Part shown: positions 40,240-48,733 of the stretch, piece after piece | Layout: every line of letters starts with the position of its first letter | Numbering within the stretch: position 1 is the first letter of the stretch | From: Alphaproteobacteria bacterium | Lineage (GTDB): Bacteria; Pseudomonadota; Alphaproteobacteria; UBA8366; Aestuariispiraceae | Length of the DNA stretch: 64,000 nt | Direction of reading: 5' to 3' | Assembly: GCA_030065235.1 (NCBI GenBank) | Contig: JASJDC010000005.1 | Coordinates: forward strand, 300,507-364,506 | Translations under genes and position numbers: made by a program | Notes under the pieces: model-generated | Database searches by the model: none | The model's input: only the letters and a program-made list of their open reading frames with translations | What the model was told of the DNA's origin: nothing

Positions 40240-42534
40240 ATGGCCGATCTAGACGATCACGCGCTGTTCTACCATCGCATGAAACCGCCGGGGAAGCTCG
40301 CCATCGTCGCGACCAAACCGCTGGCGAACCAGCGGGACCTCAGCCTCGCATATTCGCCCGGCGTGGCCGCCGCCTGTCGCCTGATCGTCGAGGATCCGAA
40401 CCAGGCGGCCGCCATGACGGCGCGCGGCAATCTGGTCGGCGTCGTTTCGAACGGTACGGCGGTGCTCGGGCTCGGCGATATTGGTCCGCTCGCCTCAAAA
40501 CCTGTGATGGAGGGCAAGGCGGTTCTGTTCAAGAAATTCGCGAATGTCGATGTCTTCGATATCGAAGTGGATGAGACCGATGTCGAGAAGTTCTGCGATG
40601 TCGTCGCGGCGCTGGAGCCGACCTTCGGCGGGATCAATCTGGAGGACATCAAGGCGCCCGAATGTTTCGAGATCGAGCGCCGGTTGCGCGAGCGCATGTC
40701 CATCCCGGTCTTCCACGACGACCAGCACGGCACGGCCATCATCGCAGCCGCAGCGGTCTATAACGCGCTCGATCTGGTCGGCAAGAAATTCGAGGAGATC
40801 AAGATCGTCGCTTCCGGCGCCGGCGCGGCGGCCCTGGCCTGCCTGAACATGCTGCTCTCAATGGGCGCGCGGCGTGAGAACATCACCGTCACCGACATTG
40901 TCGGCGTGGTCTATGAAGGCCGCGAAGAGCAGATGGATGAATATAAGGGCGCCTTCGCGCAGAAGACCGAGGCGCGGACGCTGGACGAAGTGATCGAGGG
41001 GGCCGACGTGTTTCTCGGCCTCTCGGCCCCGAATGTGCTGAAGCCCGAGATGGTGAAGAAAATGGCGCCGACGCCGCTGATCCTGGCGCTCGCCAATCCA
41101 ACGCCGGAAATTATGCCGGAAATCGCCAAAGAGGCGCGGCCGGACGCGATTGTCTGCACCGGCCGCTCGGATTACCCGAACCAAGTGAACAACGTCCTCT
41201 GTTTTCCCTTCATCTTTCGCGGCGCGCTCGACGTTGGGGCGACGGTGATCAACGAGGCGATGAAGGTCGCCTGCGTGAAGGCGCTCGCCGCTTTGGCGAA
41301 AAAAGAGGAAAGCGAAGTTGTGGCTAAGGCTTATGGCGCGGCGGGCAAGGAGGATCGCGGCGACAGGATCATCCCGAAACCCTTTGATCCGCGTCTGATG
41401 CTCGAGATCGCGCCGGCGGTCGCCAAAGCGGCGATCGAGAGCGGCGTGGCCACGCGCCCGATCGAGGATTTCGACGCCTATCGCCAGCAGCTGCAAGAGT
41501 TCGTCTACCGTTCCGGTACGGTCATGAAGCCGGTCTTCGACCGCGCCATCGACGATCCCAAGCGGGTGGTCTATTGCGAGGGCGAGGATTCACGCGTTTT
41601 ACGGGCGGTTCAGATTGTCGTGGATGACGGGCTCGCACGGCCGATTCTGATCGGACGCAAAGAAGTGGTGACCAACCGAATCGAGAGCCTCGGGCTCCGT
41701 CTGAAGGTCAACCGTGACTTCGATCTCTGTGACCCGGAACATGATCCGCGCTTCCAGTCCTATCGCGAGGCCTATCATGATCTGATGGGCCGGCGCGGCG
41801 TATCGCCGGTCGGCGCTGGGATCACGGTGCGCACAAGAACCACGGTGATCGGCGCGCTGATGCTCAAACGCGGCGAGGCGGACGCTATGCTCTGCGGCGC
41901 GCGCGGGCGCTTTCAGCCTCATATCCAGGATATCCGCCAGATTATTGGGTTGCGGCCCAGCGCGAGGGACCTGTCGTCCTTGACCATGATGATCCTGGAC
42001 GCCGGGGTCTATTTCATTGCTGACACGCATGTGACCGAGCAACCGACCAGCACCGAAATGAAGGAAATGGCGGTGATGGCGGCCGAGGAGGCGCGGCGCT
42101 TCGGCATCGAGCCGCGCATCGCCTTCCTGTCGCATTCCAACTTCGGTTCCTCCGGCCACGCCAGCGCGGAGCGGGTACGCGAGGCGGTCGCGCTGCTGCA
42201 TCGGGAGCATCCGGAACTGGAGGCGGACGGCGAGATGCACGCTGATGCAGCCTTGAGTGCGGAGTTGCGGGCGGCGCTTCTGCCCGCGTCGCATTTGAAG
42301 AGCGAGGCGAACATCTTGATCATGCCGTCGCTCGACGCTGCAAATATCTCATACAATCTTTTGAAGATGCTGGGGAACGGGCTGTCGGTCGGGCCGATGC
42401 TGATCGGCGCGGCGCTGCCGGCCCATGTCCTGACCAATTCGGCGACCGCGCGCGGCATCGTCAATATGACGGCGCTGGCGGTCGTCGACGCCCAGGAACA
42501 AGCGGCGCGCGACCGCGCCCCAGTTCGCGCTTGA
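40240..42534 (+). CDS. maeB: NADP-dependent malic enzyme (MaeB)
   Basis: 764 residues. It decarboxylates malate to pyruvate with NADP. Residues about 1-430 are the malic enzyme domain: '[20 protein letters not shown]', '[20 protein letters not shown]', '[12 protein letters not shown]', and the nucleotide fold '[18 protein letters not shown]'. Residues about 440-764 are a phosphotransacetylase-like domain, usually regulatory (acetyl-CoA). Full-length MaeB is about 760 aa, so complete. Promoter region 40,103-40,239 lies upstream. Confidence 0.97.
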   Translation: MADLDDHALFYHRMKPPGKLAIVATKPLANQRDLSLAYSPGVAAACRLIVEDPNQAAAMTARGNLVGVVSNGTAVLGLGDIGPLASKPVMEGKAVLFKKFANVDVFDIEVDETDVEKFCDVVAALEPTFGGINLEDIKAPECFEIERRLRERMSIPVFHDDQHGTAIIAAAAVYNALDLVGKKFEEIKIVASGAGAAALACLNMLLSMGARRENITVTDIVGVVYEGREEQMDEYKGAFAQKTEARTLDEVIEGADVFLGLSAPNVLKPEMVKKMAPTPLILALANPTPEIMPEIAKEARPDAIVCTGRSDYPNQVNNVLCFPFIFRGALDVGATVINEAMKVACVKALAALAKKEESEVVAKAYGAAGKEDRGDRIIPKPFDPRLMLEIAPAVAKAAIESGVATRPIEDFDAYRQQLQEFVYRSGTVMKPVFDRAIDDPKRVVYCEGEDSRVLRAVQIVVDDGLARPILIGRKEVVTNRIESLGLRLKVNRDFDLCDPEHDPRFQSYREAYHDLMGRRGVSPVGAGITVRTRTTVIGALMLKRGEADAMLCGARGRFQPHIQDIRQIIGLRPSARDLSSLTMMILDAGVYFIADTHVTEQPTSTEMKEMAVMAAEEARRFGIEPRIAFLSHSNFGSSGHASAERVREAVALLHREHPELEADGEMHADAALSAELRAALLPASHLKSEANILIMPSLDAANISYNLLKMLGNGLSVGPMLIGAALPAHVLTNSATARGIVNMTALAVVDAQEQAARDRAPVRA

Positions 42535-42575
42535 GTTAACGGAACGGGTGTTGATCGGAAAGGCGGGCGGCGCAA

Positions 42576-43991
42576 ATGGCGGACCTCGATCTGAAACCCA
42601 AGCGCGACAGCGGCGAAGCGGAGGACGCATTCGAAGAGCTTTACGGGCTCTCCGACGAGGTCGTGGCCGAGGTCGAGGCGGCGCTCACATCTGAGGACGG
42701 CGCCAAGGTCCAGGCCATTCTGGAACCGCTGCACGCCGCCGATATCGCCGATCTAATGGAGCGCTTGCCGAGCGGCGACCGCGAGGCGGTGATCGATGCG
42801 CTGGACGGAACCCGCGAAGGCATCGACGCGGAAATCCTTTCCCATGTCGACGATTCCGTGCGCGAGGATTTGCTCGCGGCGCTGAACACCGAACAGCTCG
42901 CCCAGATCGTCTCGGACCTCGAATCCGACGACGCCCTAGATCTGATCGAGGACCTGGGCGAGGCGGAACGGCAGGAGGTGCTCGAGGCGGTTCCGGCCGA
43001 CGACCGCGCGATTCTCGAACAGGGCCTCGCCTATCCGGACAGCAGCGCCGGCCGCTTGATGCGGCGCGAGGTGGTGACGATCCCCGAACATTGGACGGTC
43101 GGCGAGACGATCGATTTCATGCGCGCCTTCAAGGCCGACCTGCCGGAAGACTTTTACAACCTGATCATCGTCACGCCGACCCACCGGCCGATCGGGATGC
43201 TGCCCTTATCGCGGCTCTTGCGCACCAAGCGCCCGATCAAGGTCGCGACCATCATGCAGACCGAACCGAAGCTGATCCCGGTGACGATGGACCAGGAGGA
43301 TGCGGCTTTCCTGTTTCGGCAATATGCGCTGGTCGAGGCGCCGATCGTCGATGATGACGGCCGGCTGGCCGGCGTGATCACGGTCGACGATATCGTGCAT
43401 GTGCTGGATGAGGAGCATGAAGAGGACATCCTGAACCTGGCCGGCCTGAAGGAGGATGACTTTTACGCCGATGTCGCCCAGACCGCGCGGCTCCGCTTCT
43501 CCTGGCTCTTCGTCAATCTCTTGACCGCGATCTTGGCCAGCATCGTCATCGCCTTCTTCGAAGCCACCATCCAGCAGGTGGTCGCGCTGGCGGTCCTGAT
43601 GCCGATCGTCGCCTCGATGGGCGGCAACGCCGGGACTCAGACTTTGACCGTCGCGGTCCGGGCGCTTGCGACCAACGAACTGACGCCGGCCAACGCGGGC
43701 CGCATTGTTTTGAAGGAGGTTCTGGTCGGCGGCGTCAACGGGATTCTATTCGCGATCCTGATCGGCGGCCTGACCTGGGCCTGGTTCGGCGAGCCTATGA
43801 TCGGGGTCGTGATCGCCGCCGCGATGATCATTAACCTGTTGGCCGCCGGCCTGACCGGGACGATGGTGCCGCTGTTGCTGCAGCGCCTGAAGGTCGATCC
43901 GGCGGTTGGGTCGACGGTGGTGTTGACGACGATCACCGATGTGATTGGATTTTTCGCCTTTCTCGGTCTCGCGGCGCTGATCCTATTCTGA
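42576..43991 (+). CDS. mgtE: Magnesium transporter MgtE
   Basis: 471 residues. N-terminal helical MgtE_N domain (about 25-135: 'LEPLHAADIADLMERLPSGD'), two CBS domains (about 150-275: 'SAGRLMRREVVTIPEHWTV', 'LVEAPIVDDDGRLAGVITVD'), and five membrane helices from about 310 ('FSWLFVNLLTAILASIVIAF', 'VLMPIVASMGGNAGTQTLTV'). The 'GGNAGTQ' loop with acidic neighbours lines the Mg2+ pore. Length is normal. It follows maeB by 41 bp and may share its transcript. Confidence 0.95.
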   Translation: MADLDLKPKRDSGEAEDAFEELYGLSDEVVAEVEAALTSEDGAKVQAILEPLHAADIADLMERLPSGDREAVIDALDGTREGIDAEILSHVDDSVREDLLAALNTEQLAQIVSDLESDDALDLIEDLGEAERQEVLEAVPADDRAILEQGLAYPDSSAGRLMRREVVTIPEHWTVGETIDFMRAFKADLPEDFYNLIIVTPTHRPIGMLPLSRLLRTKRPIKVATIMQTEPKLIPVTMDQEDAAFLFRQYALVEAPIVDDDGRLAGVITVDDIVHVLDEEHEEDILNLAGLKEDDFYADVAQTARLRFSWLFVNLLTAILASIVIAFFEATIQQVVALAVLMPIVASMGGNAGTQTLTVAVRALATNELTPANAGRIVLKEVLVGGVNGILFAILIGGLTWAWFGEPMIGVVIAAAMIINLLAAGLTGTMVPLLLQRLKVDPAVGSTVVLTTITDVIGFFAFLGLAALILF

Positions 43992-44777
43992 CCCAGCCAG
44001 CAGCGTGACCCGGGTCCCGGCGGCCCGCAGCGCCGCCACAGCCCCCGCCTCTTGCACCACGGCGCGGGCTTTCTCGACATCCATGACGTCGAAACCGGAC
44101 AGGGCGTCCACGCCCAATGCGAAAAGGCGCGGGCATAGCGGGGCGCCCGGACCGACGAGAACCGTAAAGGCGTCGTGTCGGCGCAGGTTCAACAGCCCTG
44201 CCAGACTGCCATTCATCAGGGTCGCCGCGGTGATCACCAGGATATCCGCCTGTGGGATCAAACCCGGCGCCGCGCTTTCGGGATAATCCTCCGGGCCCGG
44301 ATGGCGTTCAATCACTTTGGCGCCCGGCAGTTTTTCCGCCAGACCGGGGAAGCGGCCGACCACGACCGACCGGGCGCCGGGCCGCTCCGCCCGCCGCGCC
44401 GCCAGCGCCAAACCGTCCAGGGCTTCGGCGCGTCCGCGATGCTCCGCGGCGAAGCGCGCGTGCCAGGCCGCATTCAGGACAGCGACGCCCAAGGCGCGCT
44501 CGATCGGGTTCTCAGACGCCGCCCAGCGCCGCCCTCGCGCGATGGGCGAACCCGTCCGTTGGCCGGCGTCTTTGAGAGGGACGCAGTTCGACGCCGCCTT
44601 GGACGGGGTCTGCGCCAACCCGACACCGGCGCCGAAAGGCGTACTGACGGCGGCGAACGTCCAGTTGAGGCCGATCGTGATCGCGGTGACCGCGCCGTCA
44701 AAATCCGGCGTCAGCGCGTCGAGAATGTCCGCGTCCGAAATGGCCGGGTTGTCAGCGCTGCTCGAAGGGGTGACCAT
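43983..44777 (-). CDS. DUF364 protein (heavy-metal chelation-like)
   Basis: 264 residues from ATG 44777. The C-terminal half has the DUF364 fold: 'RSVVVGRFPGLAEKLPGAKV', 'QADILVITAATLMNGSLAGL', 'FTVLVGPGAPLCPRLFALGV', 'DVMDVEKARAVVQE'. The N-terminal half is DUF4213-like (ITIGLNWTFAAVST). These proteins are tied to metal chelation or molybdenum/anaerobic metabolism but have no proven reaction. Convergent to mgtE (9-bp overlap). Its start codon overlaps the start codon of the M20 gene on the other strand (CATG). Confidence 0.8.
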   Translation of the reverse strand: MVTPSSSADNPAISDADILDALTPDFDGAVTAITIGLNWTFAAVSTPFGAGVGLAQTPSKAASNCVPLKDAGQRTGSPIARGRRWAASENPIERALGVAVLNAAWHARFAAEHRGRAEALDGLALAARRAERPGARSVVVGRFPGLAEKLPGAKVIERHPGPEDYPESAAPGLIPQADILVITAATLMNGSLAGLLNLRRHDAFTVLVGPGAPLCPRLFALGVDALSGFDVMDVEKARAVVQEAGAVAALRAAGTRVTLLAGSE

Positions 44778-46074
44778 GGCGTTAGGTGAACCAGCTTGGT
44801 CCCGGATGCAAGCGTCAGACCTGATGACCCGAATTGCGGCGCGGAGAGACGATGTCGTCGATCTGACCCAACAACTTGTCCGGATCCCGACCGTCAACCC
44901 GCCCGGCGACGCCTATACGCCCTGCGCCGAACTGATCGGCGAGCGTCTGCGTAAGCGCGGCTTTGACGTTACCTATGAACGGGCGGTCGGGACGCCCGGC
45001 GACACGGACCGCCATCCCCGAACCAATGTCGTGGCGCGAATCGCAGGGCGCGGCCCCGGCCCTTGCGTGCATTTCAACGGCCATATCGATGTGGTCGAGC
45101 CCGGGGCCGGCTGGACCCGCGATCCCTATGGCGCGCAGATCGAGGATGGACGCATCTACGGCCGCGGGACCTGCGATATGAAGGGCGGGCTGGCGGCGGC
45201 GATCGTCGCCGTCGAGGCGATCCTTGATCACGGCGTTCCGTTCAATGGCGCGCTGGAGATTTCCGGCACGGTCGATGAGGAATCCGGCGGCTATGGCGGC
45301 GTCGGTCATCTGGCCGAAAAGGGCTTCTTCTCGAAGCCGCGCGTCAACCATGTGATCATCCCCGAACCGCTCAATGTCGACCGGGTCTGTATCGGCCATC
45401 GCGGCGTCTGGTGGGCCGAGGTCGAGACCCATGGTAGGATCGCCCATGGCTCAATGCCGTTCCTCGGCGATTGCGCGGTCCGCCATATGGGCGCGTTCCT
45501 AGACCGGCTCGAGCGCGACTTGATCCCGGACCTGGTGACGCGCCGCACCGAGATGCCAGTCGCGCCGGAAGGAGCGCGGCAGTCGACGCTCAACGTGAAT
45601 TCGATCCATGGCGGCCTGCGCGAGGATTTCGAGGGCCTGCCGAGCGCCCTGGTGCCTGATTCCTGCCGCATGGTGCTCGACCGGCGGTTCCTGATCGAAG
45701 AGCCGATGGATCGCGTGAAGGCGGAAGTGATCGCCCTGCTCGACCAGCTCAAGGCCGAGCGGCCCGGCTTCCGCTATGACATAAACGAGATCATGGCCTT
45801 TGAACCGACCCTGACCGACGCGGACGCGCCGGTGGTGCGGGCGGTGGCCGATGCGGTGGCGGCGGAGTTCGGGCGACCGGCGGAACTGATCTGCTCGCCC
45901 GGCACCTACGATCAGAAACATGTCGCCCGGATCGGCAAGCTGAAGGACTGTATCGCCTACGGTCCCGGCATTCTCGATCTGGCGCATCAGCCCGACGAAT
46001 ATATCGTGATCGACGATATGGTCGCCTCGATGAAGGTGATGGCGTCGGCGGCCTTGCGCCTGTTGGCGGCTTAG
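44776..46074 (+). CDS. M20 family peptidase/deacylase (ArgE/DapE-like)
   Basis: 432 residues from ATG 44776 (GAAGGGG upstream); later Mets at 44806 and 44824 are possible. Di-zinc M20 motifs: 'VHFNGHIDVVEPGAGWTRDP' (metal His/Asp), 'IYGRGTCDMKGGLAAAIVAV', and 'SGTVDEESGGYGG' (catalytic Glu pair). The dimerisation domain is at about 190-300. The last metal ligand is in 'GPGILDLAHQPDEYIVIDDM'. It hydrolyses an N-acyl or amide bond; substrate unknown. Independent of the DUF364 gene but its promoter must lie within it. Confidence 0.9.
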   Translation: MALGEPAWSRMQASDLMTRIAARRDDVVDLTQQLVRIPTVNPPGDAYTPCAELIGERLRKRGFDVTYERAVGTPGDTDRHPRTNVVARIAGRGPGPCVHFNGHIDVVEPGAGWTRDPYGAQIEDGRIYGRGTCDMKGGLAAAIVAVEAILDHGVPFNGALEISGTVDEESGGYGGVGHLAEKGFFSKPRVNHVIIPEPLNVDRVCIGHRGVWWAEVETHGRIAHGSMPFLGDCAVRHMGAFLDRLERDLIPDLVTRRTEMPVAPEGARQSTLNVNSIHGGLREDFEGLPSALVPDSCRMVLDRRFLIEEPMDRVKAEVIALLDQLKAERPGFRYDINEIMAFEPTLTDADAPVVRAVADAVAAEFGRPAELICSPGTYDQKHVARIGKLKDCIAYGPGILDLAHQPDEYIVIDDMVASMKVMASAALRLLAA

Positions 46075-46092
46075 CACGGTCCGCGCGCCGCG

Positions 46093-46527
46093 ATGTCTCC
46101 CTGGACTCAGATCCTTTTCGGCATGCTTCTGATCGCGCTTAGCGTCGGCTTTCACGCCGCCTTCCTGATCCTCGCGATGCGCCCGTTTCGTCACTTCGTG
46201 CTCAGCCTAAACCCGCGTAGCCGCGAAACGGTGGAGATCGTGGTGATGGTGATCATGGTTTCAAGCCAAGGCCTGGCGATCCTCGCCGAATGCGTCATCT
46301 GGGCCGTCGGATTTCAGCTGGTCGGCGCGATTTCGGACTTCTGGGAGGCGTTGTATTTCGTGCTCGTGACCATCACCACGCTGGGCTTCGGCGACATCAT
46401 CTTGGGCGAGGAGCACCGCCTGCTTGCCGGCCTCTGCGCCCTCGCCGGCTGGCTGATCATCGGCATGACCACCGCCGTGGTGATCGAAATCCTCCGCCGC
46501 TTCGTCGAGGATGAGGTGTTGCCTTAG
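46093..46527 (+). CDS. Small potassium channel (Ion_trans_2)
   Basis: 144 residues. Membrane helices at about 8-30, 47-70 and 108-132, with the pore helix and filter 'YFVLVTITTLGFGDIILG' (TTLGFGD at 95-101) between the last two. GFGD instead of GYGD is a known conservative variant. No RCK domain, so probably a simple leak-type K+ channel. Starts 18 bp after the M20 stop. Confidence 0.85.
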   Translation: MSPWTQILFGMLLIALSVGFHAAFLILAMRPFRHFVLSLNPRSRETVEIVVMVIMVSSQGLAILAECVIWAVGFQLVGAISDFWEALYFVLVTITTLGFGDIILGEEHRLLAGLCALAGWLIIGMTTAVVIEILRRFVEDEVLP

Positions 46528-46548
46528 CCATTCTCTCAATCAAAGACA

Positions 46549-47469
46549 TCACGGCCCGGCAGCCAAGAACCGTTCGCGCCAGGCGCGGTGTTCCGTCGCT
46601 TGGTCGCGAAGCCATGTGATGAATGGCTCGATCACGCCGTTTGGCGGGGCGTTGCGCCGGCGAACGATGTAGAATTCATGACGGCCGGGCATCACGGCGT
46701 CGGTGATCCGGGCCAGCCGGCCTTCCTCGATTAACGCGCGGCAGGTTACGTCGTCGCCGATTCCCAGGCCCAGGCCGCGCGTCGCCGCTTCGATACTCGT
46801 CGCGGGCTGTCCCAACAGCGTCTCGTTCCCTGACCCGTTCCAGACGGTCCCCAGCGTCGAGAACGCTTCGCCCCACCAGGTCTTGGTGAAATCGTGCAAC
46901 AGCGGCAGAGTGCTAAAGTTGAACCAGTCCGACCGATCCGCGCCCTCGGGTATCAGAGACGGCGCGCAGACCGGAAACGCGACGTAGTCCAGAAGTGTCT
47001 CAACGATCAGACTAGGATGAACGGGACGTCCATAATGAACCGCAATATCGGCGGTTACGCCGAGATTTCGTGCATTGAACTGCTGCGCTGTGAAGCTGAA
47101 TTGGCAGTGCGGCAGGGCCGATCGCAAGGCGCTAAGCCGCGGTAAGATCCAGAAATGCAAGAATTCATGGTCGATCTCGACCGTCAGTTCTGAATCCTTG
47201 GTGTCTTCCTGCGTCGCGTCCAGACCGGCCGAGAGAGTCTGGATCGCATTCTCCGCCACGGCGAGAAACGCAGCGCCGCGTTCGGTCAGGACGACCCTTC
47301 GGTGATGCCGTGTGAACAATTGGGCGCCGATGATGTTCTCCAGGTTCTTGATCTGCTTGCTGATCGCCGCTTGCGTGACGTTCAGCTTGTCAGCCGCCGC
47401 CGCGAAACTCTCCGCATGCGCCGCCGCGACGAAAGCCTGGAGTCCATTGGATGAAGGAAGTCTCTCCAT
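46549..47469 (-). CDS. LysR-type regulator (GcvA-like) of the divergent MFS gene
   Basis: 306 residues from ATG 47469. HTH 'SNGLQAFVAAAHAESFAAAA', 'DKLNVTQAAISKQIKNLENI', followed by the GcvA-type effector domain ('WILPRLSALRSALPHCQFSF', 'DIAVHYGRPVHPSLIVETLL', 'AATRGLGLGIGDDVTCRALI'). It is divergent from the MFS exporter gene, with a perfect TTGGAT-N11-ATCCAA palindrome in the gap. Most likely controls that transporter and itself. Confidence 0.9.
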   Translation of the reverse strand: MERLPSSNGLQAFVAAAHAESFAAAADKLNVTQAAISKQIKNLENIIGAQLFTRHHRRVVLTERGAAFLAVAENAIQTLSAGLDATQEDTKDSELTVEIDHEFLHFWILPRLSALRSALPHCQFSFTAQQFNARNLGVTADIAVHYGRPVHPSLIVETLLDYVAFPVCAPSLIPEGADRSDWFNFSTLPLLHDFTKTWWGEAFSTLGTVWNGSGNETLLGQPATSIEAATRGLGLGIGDDVTCRALIEEGRLARITDAVMPGRHEFYIVRRRNAPPNGVIEPFITWLRDQATEHRAWRERFLAAGP

Positions 47470-47474
47470 GTCTC

Positions 47475-47497
47475 TTGGATAACAAATAGTAATCCAA
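47475..47497. promoter_or_regulatory. LysR operator, TTGGAT-N11-ATCCAA
   Basis: Perfect 6-bp arms at 47475-47480 and 47492-47497 with exactly 11 nt between, the classic T-N11-A LysR site. It starts 6 bp upstream of the lysR ATG and about 70 bp before the MFS ATG, so binding should repress lysR and activate MFS. Confidence 0.75.
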
Positions 47498-47566
47498 AAA
47501 TCAAAATTATTTCGTTTGAGTAACAGATAGTTGGTCAGATAGGAAGGCGGCCAAAGGAGAACCGCA

Positions 47567-48733
47567 ATGAGCCAAGCTGTCCAATCAACGTCGCCATGCG
47601 CCCCGACAGAAAGCGACTGGGTCGCCATCGGCGCCGTTACGCTTGGGGTCACCGCCTTCGCCATGGCGCAAGGTCTGACCTATCCGCTGATTTCGCTGGT
47701 CCTGACGGCGCGCGGCGTCGACGAAGCGATAATCGGTCTCAATTCGGCCAGCTATATGCTCGGTTTGGCCGTTTCGACGATCGTGATGCCGAAACTGACC
47801 CGTTTTTTGCCGCCAGGCCCTTTGGTTGTGGCCTCGTTGGCGCTGTCCGCCGCCTCTCTATTCGCATTGTCGCAGCTCGACAGTTTAGCCGCTTGGTTCA
47901 TCCTGCGCTTCGCATTAGGGTTCGGGGTGAACACGATCTATGTGATCGGCGAAGCTTGGATCAATGTCGCGGCTGTTGATCGCGTGCGAGGACGCGCAGC
48001 GGGCTTATACGGCGCCGGTATGGCCGCCGGCTTCGCGATCGGTCCGCTCGGTATTCCTCTCTTTGGGGTGGAGCAAGGTCTCTCCTTGGCAGTCTGTGCG
48101 GTGCTCACCGCCGGCGTCGCCTTTATGTTCGCGCTGATGAATCGGTTCATTCGGGTTCAGCCGACGGCCATGCCAGCGGGCGCACTGATCCCGTTTATCC
48201 GGCGGAACCCGATCCTGTTTATTGCTGTTCTGCTCTACGGCGTCATTGATGCGAGCGTATTGGGCATTCTGCCGGTCTATCTTTATGCCGAGGGCATGGC
48301 TGAGGATCACGCCGCCTTGGTCGTCACCGCCGCGCATGTCGGCATGATCGCCTCGCAGGGCGCTGTCGGGTGGGCGTTGGATCGCTTCAACCGTTGGTCG
48401 GTCGCGGCGGCGTGTTTCAGCCTGTCGGCTGTGAGTTTTGTGCTGCTCGTCGCGACGCCGGTTTCCAGCTTCTTGATTTGGGCCGTTGTCGCTGGCGCCG
48501 GCGGCGCATTCTTTGGCCTCTACACGTCCTGCGTCGCTATACTTGGGGGCGCCTATCGGGGTGGCGCGCTGGTCGCCGGCAGCGCCGCTTTCGCCATGGC
48601 TTACGCGGCAGGCGGTGCGCTGGGGACGCCGTTAACCGGGGCTGCGATGAGCGTGTCCCCAGCCGCCGCGCCCGCCGTCCTATCGCTGATTTCAGGCATT
48701 GGCGCGTTGGCGATCCTGCTTCGGCGGCGCTGA
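47567..48733 (+). CDS. MFS transporter
   Basis: 388 residues, 12 predicted helices with AAAGGAG before ATG 47567. The N-terminal half includes 'AMAQGLTYPLISLVLTARGV' and motif-like 'SYMLGLAVSTIVMPKLTRF'; the second half has 'AAHVGMIASQGAVGWALDRF' (motif A copy). General form is of the YcaD/multidrug or aromatic exporters of about 380-400 aa. Regulated by the divergent LysR. It ends directly next to (0 bp gap) the convergent fdhA stop. Confidence 0.9.
   Translation: MSQAVQSTSPCAPTESDWVAIGAVTLGVTAFAMAQGLTYPLISLVLTARGVDEAIIGLNSASYMLGLAVSTIVMPKLTRFLPPGPLVVASLALSAASLFALSQLDSLAAWFILRFALGFGVNTIYVIGEAWINVAAVDRVRGRAAGLYGAGMAAGFAIGPLGIPLFGVEQGLSLAVCAVLTAGVAFMFALMNRFIRVQPTAMPAGALIPFIRRNPILFIAVLLYGVIDASVLGILPVYLYAEGMAEDHAALVVTAAHVGMIASQGAVGWALDRFNRWSVAAACFSLSAVSFVLLVATPVSSFLIWAVVAGAGGAFFGLYTSCVAILGGAYRGGALVAGSAAFAMAYAAGGALGTPLTGAAMSVSPAAAPAVLSLISGIGALAILLRRR

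Noticed and set aside
43983..44897. Longer start for the DUF364 protein at 44897
   Set aside because: The extra 40 residues are the antisense of the M20 N-terminus and look random; Met at 44777 begins the conserved part.
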